Of a stretch of DNA of 64,000 bases, positions 44,951 to 56,379 are shown piece by piece (the first letter of the stretch is position 1; every line of letters begins with the position of its first letter). The DNA comes from Bromus sterilis (lineage: Eukaryota; Streptophyta; Magnoliopsida; Poales; Poaceae): positions 63,658,001-63,722,000 of the forward strand of contig OX465598.1 in the NCBI GenBank assembly GCA_950022295.1. Reading direction: 5' to 3'. Below the pieces are notes generated by a model. The model did not search any database and was not told where the DNA came from. It worked only from the letters and a program-made list of their open reading frames with translations. Made by a program: the position numbers and the translations under genes.

Positions 44951-47523
44951 TAGAGCCAATAATCTTGGCTTAACAATTCCTTGATTCGAATACTTCTAGA
45001 CTTAAGTATCCAATCATGTTATGCTCATGGGAAAGTGAATAAGCCATCATATCGAACTTAGATATGTATGTCTATCGCGATTCCTTGTGTCATCAACTTT
45101 GACATAAAACACATATAAAGATATGTGCAAGTATTAGTATTTTGGAGCTCTTGTATGACCGTGATTTTCATATATTTGATGATAGATTCTCATCTGTATC
45201 AAATTATAAAATCTAGACAAGATCTTTAGACAAAACGAACCTTTTTGTCTATACTCCCACTTTTGTGTACAACTCTAGGTGTTTTCACAAAATAGTACTT
45301 CTTTTGTAAATGCCCCCACGTTTCATAGTTTATTCCAAACTATTACTTTCCTACTGTAAGATAACTCCCACTTGAGAAGAGAACTATATCATGATCTAAA
45401 TATGAAGCTTCGCATAAATATAACTTCTGTATATTTATCCCTTCATATTTCTCATAATATTTATGATACTTCTTATCATACCAAGTCCATGGTATTCTTT
45501 AAGAATATCATCCTCACATGTTCAATCTTTCATATCACCACACTTGTGATATTATTTGTTTGCACAAACTATTGAACATCCTTTGTCTTCACCAATATGT
45601 TTGATCCTCTCGATAAACTTTATAGATGTTTTACCAAATATCTTTATCAATGCATATTCTAGGTATTGATTTACTTGATCAATATAACTGCCCAGAATAC
45701 ATACTCATACAATAATACTCCTATTTTGTATGATATCAAACATATAATCGACAAAAGCTACTTGATTGTGTAAGTATAGATTATCACCAAATAATCTTCT
45801 AATACTCAATCTTTAGCTGTGACACCATAAAGAAAATCAATCTTCTTTATTCTACAACTCTTCAAATTGGCCATATTGTAGCATTGTCTCTTAATATTAT
45901 ATGCATACTTTCATATAATCCTTTAAGAACAATATTTAGAGCTCCCACTTGTTTTCTTGAAACATAGATCCCTTTTCGTCATGCAAAGATTTCCTTTTCC
46001 GATATGCCCTTGCTTAAACAAACCTTTTAAGCATGCATCCCTTATTAGTATCATAGATACTCAAAACTCCTTAATTGTATCTCCATACAATTATACCTTT
46101 TATCTTCAACAACACATTGTTTAGGAACAGTTTCCTTCAACAAAACATTGTTTAGGTACAACGTTTTGACATCCCTCACACATATAAAATATGTGATGAT
46201 CACTAATAAAAAATCCGGATGGATATAATCAAATATCCAACTTTCAAAATAAAGTTCCCTTTTATCCTCTAACCTAGATCCTTGGATAAAACCTTCAAAT
46301 AGTATAAACACTATTTGTGAACCTTATTCCGGATTATATAGCACTATGCTATTTATCGGAACCTTTGGACCCATCATCGCTTCCTCATAATTCGTAGTTT
46401 CTTTCATCTTTTATTATCACAATAAAAGCATGTTCATGATGAACTCATAATACCCTTGCGGATGTTATGTGAGCATGATGATCTACGATTACATAGGCGC
46501 TAGATTAGATAGGGCTTTGGTGAACCTCATCACCCAGCTCCCGCTCGATAAGGGAAAGTGCCGGCCCCGGGTGTAAAATCCCGCGCTGCGCAACTCGACC
46601 AATACGAGGAGTGTTTATCTAAAACACCTCATCTAACTCGACCTATCACTATCTTGTCTTAGAATTTTCCTCGAGATAAAATCTCCTTGAAAATCTCCAT
46701 GTGTCTTGATATTTTCCCGAGATTAAAATCTCCTTGAAAATATTCACATATATGGATTACAAGATTGTTAATATATTCACTTGACTTAGCGAAATATATT
46801 ATATGAGGGCGCATCTCTCCGTATCTCGATATCGTGTCTCTTTATCAATACTTTGATATCAACCACGATGATCAAAACAATAACTTAATATATATATATA
46901 TCTTTTGCAAGATTTATATAGAGAGTTATTTCCATTACGGTTTTGATGATTCCTATAAGCAAACAAGTACGGATATCTCTAAAACACACACACTTTGTGT
47001 ATAGTGAACAAGTAGTGATCCATCCTTTGAACATCAATAAGAATTATTTCTTTCTTGAAATAATCTTCTTTGGTATTTTCGCTTTGAGAGTGCTACAAGA
47101 CTTCTCTTCTTAATACCAATGCTTATGTGCACATATCAAGACAACAACCATAAGATTTGGCAATCATAGGTGCACCACGAAAGATATTTATTCATAATAT
47201 AGAGCAACATAGTTCTCTTTATTGAAACGAATAATTATCCTTACATGAATATGATTCTTACATCATATTCAAAAAGCACCTAAGTACATAATTGCTAAAA
47301 CTTAAACTAGTCTTTGATAATCCAAAAAACAAGAAGCCTCTTTCCCGACCGTGCCATCACACGCATCTTTGCTTCTCGAATTTCCTTCGTCTTCCGAAAT
47401 ATTCAACTTCCCCTGTATCGAATTACAAATATCACCATATTAGTAATCGATCTAGTATCAAATATACTTTTGGGAGTTATGAACAATCGAAGAGGATTGC
47501 ACATCAAATGAATAAGTATATCA
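44951..47523 (-). other. Non-coding interior of copy D
   Basis: It is colinear with the interiors of array C units but without an ORF longer than about 90 codons. The conserved block around 46500-46640 is the counterpart of 14847-15116, which unit 2 has lost. No pol motif is recognised. Confidence 0.6.
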
Positions 47524-47964
47524 TTATATACCTTTGATGCTTCCCGCCCTTTTATCTTCCATATAAACTGGGCAATTCCGTTTCCAGTGACCTTCTACCT
47601 TGCAATAATGACACGTAGCTCCAGGATGAGAATTATGCTTCTCTTTCTTGGGAGGAGCAACGAACTTGCTACCCTTAGAAACTTTAGCATTTTTCTCCTT
47701 CTTGAACTTAGTGGTTTTCTTTGCTGGTACTTTTGGATTTCCCATCTTCACTTCAACCACATCAGGCATATCAATATCCATGGCAGAAACACTTTTCTCC
47801 AAAGCTTCTGCTGGAGCCCAGAACATATTCTTGAGCTCTAACATAATCTCATATGGATTTGGCTTCTCAAATCCTCTCTGAAAAACTGGTTCCAGAGTGG
47901 CGAGAATCCCATGCTTAATGGTTATGTAGTGAGGATGACGTCTCTCATACAAAAAAGATGTCAT
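47524..47964 (-). CDS. Partial Copia Gag with intact zinc knuckle
   Basis: The 146-residue frame contains LELKNMFWAPAEALEKS, a Lys-rich linker, and CHYCKVEGHWKRNC near residues 121-134, an intact CX2CX4HX4C knuckle followed by PVYMEDKR, typical of Angela/BARE-type Gag. The N-terminal part of a normal Gag is missing: sequence shared with unit 2 ends at about 47965 and a different join follows. Whether this frame is translated is unknown. It is the best preserved gag in the family here. Confidence 0.65.
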   Translation of the reverse strand: MTSFLYERRHPHYITIKHGILATLEPVFQRGFEKPNPYEIMLELKNMFWAPAEALEKSVSAMDIDMPDVVEVKMGNPKVPAKKTTKFKKEKNAKVSKGSKFVAPPKKEKHNSHPGATCHYCKVEGHWKRNCPVYMEDKRAGSIKGI

Positions 47965-48968
47965 TCGTGTGTGACCTTTCGGTCCTTGTGCTTCGGTCCA
48001 AGTCTATACTTGCTAGACCGTCAAGTCAACCTAAATATTTTCCGCCTGTACAAGACTATCTCCACATGTGTGAGAAATAATCTCATACCGTTGTATGTGA
48101 ACGAAAGGATCTATCACGCCCGATTAACACGTAGCGCTTCGAAACGTCAAACTGTAGCAACGTTGCATATTTAGGGAAGCACGTAAGCTATGATATTTCA
48201 TGAGGGATTATCTTATTATGCTACCGCCATAAATTAAGCACAACAAGATGCGCACACAACAATGGATTAACTCTTCACAGGCAGTTAAAACATATATGTA
48301 TGCATGTGATATGATATAGCCCTTCACGTCACGATCTCCTTCGTGTCGTGCCGGTACGACCTCCTTGCCGTAGGCGCCACGGTCATTGGCCCAGTACGAA
48401 GTACTCCGGAGCAAGACTAAAAACAAGATTAGTATATGCATGCAATGCAAATTTCCTTGCTATACCACATCACGGATTCCCCTGCAAAACCAAGTTAGAC
48501 GTTCCTCTACTTAGCTGAGCAAGTTTTACGTGGCTTCTAGGGGTTGCGTCACAAGATCGTCCATCTACTTACGCAAAGCCACAACGTGGATCCTCAAGTT
48601 GCTTATTAACCATTGCGGGGTGTTCGATGTAGTGAGACGACATCTAGTCTCAAAACACCGACCATTAACTTGTTCACTAACCGTGAGCCCCGTGTAGCAA
48701 CTCCAAAGAGATCTACAAGCTTCTTAGTTCAACTCCGTTTTTACTATAGTAGATGAGTCTGACAATCGTAAATCACATACACGATGTAAAATCGTATGTC
48801 TTGCGAAACCAGTCTCGCATATGCCTATGCGTAAAGTCGGTCCGATCCAGATTCAATCCGCTATACCGCAAAAACTAGAATCAAACAAAGAAGTAGCAAG
48901 CAAGAAGATCAACGCCCACGATGTACCATCGTGTTCTATATTCGCACGTTACATCTACGCATAGACGA

Positions 48969-48981
48969 GGCTCTGATACCA
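48969..48981 (-). promoter_or_regulatory. Primer binding site of copy D
   Basis: TGGTATCAGAGCC on the minus strand lies one base inside the 5' LTR; initiator Met-tRNA type. Confidence 0.9.
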
Positions 48982-48982
48982 C

Positions 48983-50933
48983 TGTTGGGATTCGCAGCAT
49001 GGAAAACAAAAAAAATCCTACGCAAGAACGAATAAACCCTAGCCAAGATCTATCTATGTGATGCATGCAACGAAACATGAATATGCAAACATGCATAACT
49101 TGATTTACATACCGTTGCAAATCAGTAGCGGAAGCTCGAAGGAGGGTGTCGACGAAGTCCGATCACGATCCGTTCAGTCTTTGCGATCCGCGGGATGATC
49201 AAGCGCCGCAAGTGCAACGCCTCCGAGAGTGTTACACACGTACAGCGTGACGACGTCGGCGCTTCTCCGTTCCAGCGGATACACGGCGAAGTAGAGAGAT
49301 CCGTTCAACGTCCCGGCGGGTGGACGATGAACCTAGTGCAATTCCGGCAGGGCTTCGCCCGGACGGTCCTTCGAAGAAAATCCCGGAACTAGGGTTCCGG
49401 CGAGATTCCGGTGATCACCGTCAAGATGACGTGATCCCGGAGGAGAGGATGGAAACCTAGTCCCCGGGCTACCGAGTACCAACGTAGGAGAGCGAAGGCA
49501 CAAGAAGGCGACAAGGACGACGGTGACCAGTGGCGGCGCGGCGGCGGTGGTCGGCGGCGGGTGCGGGGTGCGGGCGCGGGTGGAGGCCGGGGCTGCGTGT
49601 TGTGTTCGTGTGTCTCAACTTGCCCCCGGGGTCTCGTTTATATAGGCGTCCGCGCAGCCCTTGGCCTAACGGATTCCAAAAAGGAATCCGTATAACGCCC
49701 GAACTCAAACTCCTAGTTCCCCAATTGGAAGCCAAAAAGAACACACCGGAGGGAGGGAACCCTCTCCCTCCCCAACTCGGCTAGGAGGGAGGAGGGCCCT
49801 CCCTCCCACCGACTCGGCCAGCCGGCCAGGCGGCCCGGCCCGGTTCGCTCGGTGGGGTCCGGCCCAGCTGGCACGGCCCCGCCCCTTCTAGAACTTTCCG
49901 GACTTTTCCCGGTTTTATCCGAAACTTTCTAGAACTTTCCAATATATGAACTTAGGGGTTTTCCGCTATTCCGAATCCATCCGTGATACTCCCGAAGTCA
50001 ACCGGGACTTCGATCTTTCTCCGAACAATAATTGCACCTATCTTTTCTCTCATACCCAAAGCGTCGTACTGCCTTAAGTGTGTTACACTACGGGTCCGGT
50101 AAACAATGACATCTGTGACTATTCTCATAGCCACGCGTAGTAGGGAGACTCTGGAAACATCTGTGCTACTCCGACTGTTTACTCGGATGATCAACCTGAT
50201 CATCTCACGAACCACAATGACCGTCGATATATAATTCCCATGTCCTGCGATATGTTACTTACCCGAGATATTGATCGTCAGTACCGTCGTACCTTTGTTC
50301 AATCTCGTTACCGGTAAGTTCTCTTTTCTCATCGTAACAATTCACTCTCTTGTGACCTGGTCACGTGCTTGCAAGCGATTGAGTGAACGTTACTGAGATG
50401 GGCCCAGAGAATATCTATCCGTCACTTGGATGGACAAGTCCCACTCTTGAACACATATAAGCCTACAAGGTACCTTCGGGGAACGCACAAGATAACTTTA
50501 TAATTACCCATTTACGAGTAACGTTTGCAGCGAGCAACGCCCCCTTTCCGGTACCCGAGAGTTACATTATCTCATGGTCAAAGGAACTAAAAAGACGTCA
50601 ACGGATAAAGCTACGCAATCAGAACTTATGTGACACGATCAATTGCTTCGCTTTAGTATTTGGGTATGTCCTTCACGTTATTCCCTCCAGAATAATGTGA
50701 GCTCCACTAATGTGAGAACACAGTCTCTATGGTTATGGAAACAATAACCATCACTCACTTAGTGAACTAGTATAGAGACATACTAGGGACCATGGTGTCT
50801 ATATTTCACACAATGTATTATGTTTCCTCTAATACAGTCAAGCATGATTTATATAAATGATTATCAAGAACGTGAATTGGCCCATATAATAAAATATACC
50901 TTTATTATTGTCTCTAGGGCACCAATTTCAACA
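48983..50933 (-). repeat. 5' LTR of copy D
   Basis: This 1,951-bp LTR has its TATA motif at 49637-49644 on the minus strand. It differs from the 3' LTR at scattered positions and a few small indels, including in the GC-rich leader (about 49500-49580). Confidence 0.93.
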
Positions 50934-50938
50934 TCTTC

Positions 50939-50975
50939 TACTGGTGTCATGTGAACGTCGACTACATGATACTTA
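50939..50975 (+). repeat. Right part of the Gypsy LTR split by copy D
   Basis: TACTGGTGTCATGTGAACG continues the LTR that stops at 42960. It breaks at about 50975, where unrelated TE sequence begins. Confidence 0.6.
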
Positions 50976-53900
50976 ACCTCTATGTGGCACCTCAGATTTA
51001 CCATATCTGAAATACCCGGTATGCACTCCTGTTCACGATCCCGGGATCAAGTGTCGTGAAGCATACCCGAGTTGATACCAGATTACATCATCCATTTACA
51101 TAATCGAATATCAACATCTGACATTAGCCAAGGGACCAAGTCTTACAAGTGTGTCGCACATGGCGACCTATCTATGAAGCAGCATCGGAATCATCACAAC
51201 GACGTCAAAGGCCCTAGTCATGCCATACCCTACAGGCAGCTGGCTGATAGAGCATCCTAGTTATCATAGTCGTCAACCGACGTTCCCTCCGCTTGATCTG
51301 AAGCTTCCAATCTGACCAAGTAAATAGCCAGGGGCGAAACCTGTAAGTACATTTGAATGTACTTGCAAGACTACTTTTAGAACCGAATAATATAGTATGC
51401 ATCTATGCAAGTGGTAGGATAGCTCTAATCCTAGAGTTTGACTTCAACGAGACATAGTCTCTCTTGTAGATATTGCATGGTAGGTCTAGATACCTGTTGT
51501 ATCTATTCAAAGGATATGAAGTAAGGTCATGCTCATCTAAAATGCAGGCAACCATATCTGTGATATCAACATGACTGCTCAGGAGTCAACAACATCTCTA
51601 CGGCCGGTAACCGACCAATCATTCCCTGACTTCACTGAATCTTCTGGTTTAGTATCCTCCTTCTTGGTACGACTCATGCACAGTATGTATAACTTAGTTA
51701 TACATTTCCAGAGAATACCAGCACAGCTAATAAGTGGACCTTGCAATCGTTCATGACCGCGAACACGACTATTCGAATAGTTTTACACTCTTCAGAGGTT
51801 GTACACTTCACCCACAAGATCTAGAACTCCTCCACGTTGACCGTGGTCATGCGCACAAAAGTACGCAAGATTCAAAGACTAGTCGAGTCCTTCCAGATGG
51901 TCTCCCTAATAGGGTGCACCTCCCGATGATACACACATACCCGAGCCCAGTATTTCGAGACCTTTCCAGTTTCTGGCATAGGTTCAATCATGGGTCCGAG
52001 CAGCGCAACACGTTATCGACGGCTGCCTTGTGTGGAACACCATCCCGTACGAAGTAATCAATACAACAATAGATGTCCCGAGCAATTCCTCACACGAGTA
52101 CATCCATGGAGTTCCGATTTTTGATATGACTGTTTGAGGTGAACCACACTAAGGTGAACAACCTTCGGGTCAAGCCCCTTCCCATTTAGAGGTAATGTGG
52201 TCGTACGGTGATATTGCTCGGACTCGGCAGCTTAGAACCATGTGCTGTTTTCCTCGACAACAAGACCAACACGTCCATCTAGTACAACACCATTTGTTTG
52301 CCTCGATCATATTGATTCACCAACAACACTTCCGGGTTACCATCCTAGTTATGAACTCTGGACTATCAAGTTAGTCCTAGCTTAGGTGACATATTCACCT
52401 TGCTGGAGTATGAATATATTAAACTCCTAAGGGGGTGCTATCCTAATGCTTCAACTACACTTGGTATATCCAAGCACCATATACAAATAAAGATGCACGA
52501 TAGTAATGTGTAGAATAGAGGTCGAACAATGCATAGACGAAATAGGAGAGGTTAGCAAGGTGTCTTGCCTTTATTGGTTTCCTTGCCCTTGGACTTGTGC
52601 GTCAGATCAATCTCAACAGTAGTATCCTCACTTCGAGATCCTCACCAATCACGTCTATCGTCGAGAAAGGAAACAACGCGCAATCAATACTTAAGAAACA
52701 CAAGCATCAAAACATAACACATCAAGTGTTCAGTACACACATCATACCAATCAATCATGTACACATCAATATATGCTACAGCAAACAATCAAGTCAAGCA
52801 ATAACCAAATCACCCAATTCAATCAAGAGCATATCAATTATCCTTCTCTAGTTATTACTAGTTCTCACTTAGAAAATTAGCTTCTCAGGTTCTGTAACTC
52901 ACCTAAGGAAAATTATATACCTACAGATAGGTATCCAGAGAAGTTGAGTTTGCATTTTTATCACTCTCCTAGAATATTCTACTAATGAAATTGTACGGAC
53001 AGTCCTGATTCACTTAATAAATCCTCAGCAACTCTAAATGGCTCCAATGGTTATTCCATTTGACAGGAAGTAACTACAACCTATATGAGACCTCTGGGAA
53101 TTGGAATCAACTCAATATCATCTTTAGATAATCCATCAAAATTCACTCAATCCAATCAGGTGTCTTTATTAACTTATTAACCATACCAAATCTATTAATC
53201 CAAATGACACCATTCCAATTCCTATAGTTAGATATATCATCAAAGAACAACCACCAATTGGCCTCATGCCATTATCACCTACAAAACTCCAGATATTCAT
53301 TTAATGGTGAAATGACACCATTCTGCCTACTGTTTCCCATTTAAATCCTTAAATATTCTATTGAACTCCTAAAATTATGGGACTAGTGGCATCTCAAATC
53401 TATTAATCATATCTAACAACTACAAGTTGAATCATCTCAAAATCTCCTATTAATCTCATGTAATAATTCTCCAAAGTTGACTATGCCATTAACTTCATAA
53501 TTTCTTCTAGCCGAAACTGAAAATCCAAAGGGGCTCATTCCAGTGGCATTGGAGAGATACTAACAATGCCTTTGCATGCCAGAAAGATTCACTCCAAGGT
53601 GGCATGTATATCTACAGATATCTATTTTCCAAGTTGGCACTCCTATTCTGCCTATAATCTAATTAACAAATTCTCGGGCAAAATCTACTGCTCAGAAAAT
53701 TAAGATACTCAACAATACTAAATACCATCAATATACCAACCACTGTGAGTTGGATTCACTCTAATATCTATCATGGTCACACCATGAAAATTCAGTGAAC
53801 ACATTCAGTCATAAACCTAAGATAAAATCTACAGGGAAATCTACAGATTCAAACAAGCTCACACTAGTAGCAAATGAAAGGTATAACTAATATCTAAACA

Positions 53901-56379
53901 TGCCCACAAGAATCATCCTGAAAGGATCTACCAAACTTCTGTAACAAATAGTCCAAGATCTACAAGCATTTGCACACTAAAAAATATCAGAAAATAAGCA
54001 TGCACCAGAAAATGGTAAAACCTCTTGCATGCAATAGGTATTTTCATTAGGAACACACAGAAATTTGTATCATTCCATTTGGACTTTTTTTCATTTTATT
54101 ATGATTTATTTCCTAACAGCACAGATCTAGCACATATACAGAGATTTTAATAGAAAAAGAAAAACAACAAAGCAGATCTGGGCCTTACCAAGGCTGGCTT
54201 GGCCCAGCAGGAGATCGGCCTAGGAGGGAGATTAATGCGGTGACCCGGTACACCACTGCATATGTAGTGTACAAGTCGTTGATATAATACTCACGAAAGT
54301 CCCCTTTTGTAAATATCACATCCCTCAGAGTGGTACAACAGAAACATTGCGGGTCCACAACTTTACGTGTTCATGGATAGCAACCAAAATTGTACAAAAA
54401 CTTTGAGATCATCCTCGGTCCATTGAGGAGTCTCATTCTAATTCAAATTCAAACTAGAAATCTAATGAGCAATGGAAGTAAAAGACTTAAAACCATTGCG
54501 AGCATTTGCAACTTATTTATCTACGAGGCTGCAAGCTCAACTAGTGGAACTAATATTCTACGCTTCAGCGTCGGGCTCCTCGTCACTAGTACCGTAGACT
54601 ATGTCGTAGTCTACTCCTTCTACACCTCCGGATAGATCCGGTTCTTCGTAGAATTGATCTTCATGTCCTCAGACAAGTCTTCGCTGTTCTCATAGTCTAA
54701 ATCAAGGGTTTCGAAGATAGATTGAGTACAGGCGTACTTAGCAAGTTCTAGATAAAAGGTGTTTCATGATAAATGAAAAGGTTGTTTGGAATCAAAGATA
54801 TCCAAACATATGCAAGTTTTTGAAAAGGTTTTGTCGGTGATTCAAGTTTTATTAATTAAATTCTATGTCCATCAGCCCTCACGGGTTGTTAGAACTTTTG
54901 CGTAGTTCCTTTCCACGCGGCGTTCGCAATTCCTTCCCGGAATAGGGAGTAACATGTCACAATTCAATACACTCTGCAGAGGTGCGCTAGTTTGCCCACA
55001 AATGTCCTTGGCCCTCTTGCCAATAACATACTACCTGAGGTATGTGGCCGGTACCAAGTATAGCCAAATCATGCCAAGCACCGCCTCATTCCGTAACCCA
55101 CCCATTGCAACCAATACGGATCCCTGACCCGCATAAATCACCCTCTCAGCTAGAAGACAATAGTCGTTACTCTGCAGCACAGAGTAGGGACATTTACCAT
55201 GGGCTCCCACCCATTGATTTCCCCTAATGGAATATCAATCCGACTACGCCTCCGAGGATATACGGAACTCGGAAGTAACTTCTGATTTGCTTGTCCCATA
55301 CCAAGTTCTATGGTCAGCATGATTTACGGTGCTTTGGAATGACTGATAACAGTTGTTATTAATTTGCTATTCATTCCCGGTATAATGGAATCTCCACCGT
55401 ACGATACTCCGATCGCACAACATACCATGATTCCATCATCCACCAATTTAATTGAAAAGCATTTTGAATGCAAGTGGTATGAAATTCTATGCAAAATTAT
55501 ATTGCTAAAAATATTCAATGGACATGAGCAAGAATAAACTTGCCAACAATGAACTTGCCTGGAAACTGTGAGATAATGCAGTTCAAAGGTTTTGCTTGAC
55601 CCTGGACCTCGGGTTTTGAAGAATCGTCATTGTCCGAGTAGAAGACAATGTTTTAAGATCCAAATCTTTTAAGAGATTATGTGCGAAATAGTTTTGAAAA
55701 CCCTTTCCCGTGTATTGATTATTAAGGTTGCTCATATGAACTTCATTTTAGAATTTTCATATGAATTTCACTTTAGAATTTTCATATATCTGTAGAATTC
55801 AACTCCTTAGTCACAAGGGATATACTGCTTCGCTATAAAAAGATCCATCGAACTCAAGCACATCGTTGATCGAACAACCGGATAAGCAAGTGAGCCACCG
55901 GAAGGATCGCAGATAGCCAGAACTTTGTAAAATCTTTCTATGCCGCAAAGACGGATATATTGTCGACTTTCGGAAGAAATTCTTAGATATTTTTCTTTTG
56001 GTGATTTCAATAATAAACTTATTTTGAATATTTTCATATCCAAAATAGTATTTATGAGTTTAAAATAATATTCCCAATTTGGAAAATATTATTCTTGTTA
56101 TTGTTTTCTTTTTGGTACTTTAATAATACCCAGGTCATTTAAAAAGACATAATTAAAATTTTGGTTTTCAAAAGATCACCCAATTCACCAAATAGTTTTT
56201 AAAGAATTTTCCCTTTGAAGGAAAAATACTTTTGTGAATTTTGAATAATAAATATTCATTTTTCACCACATTTATCAACAAAAATAATTTTTTTAAATAA
56301 TTATCCACACAATTCAATCTAATCACATAACCTTAAAGGATATATTTAGCTTTCCAAAAATATATTTTTTGAATATTTT
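50976..56379. other. Unresolved sequence, largely Gypsy-LTR-like
   Basis: No coding region. Minus-strand passages at about 54240-54370 and 54500-55300 have the style of grass Gypsy leader sequence. 52600-54180 is AT-rich and featureless. No TG/CA ends with a duplication could be paired, so several truncated elements may be joined here. Confidence 0.4.

Larger units (their letters stand above)
42966..50933 (-). mobile_element. Structurally complete Copia element, copy D (non-autonomous)
   Basis: Two closely similar LTRs (42966-44935 and 48983-50933) flank 4,047 bp of internal sequence. The target duplication TCTTC is exact (42961-42965 and 50934-50938). Reading on the minus strand, the order is 5' LTR, primer site 48969-48981, gag relic, non-coding interior, purine-rich tract 44950-44936 and 3' LTR. 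The only substantial ORF is a partial gag (47524-47964). No RT, RNase H or integrase motif is seen, so movement would need proteins from another element. Confidence 0.93.
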
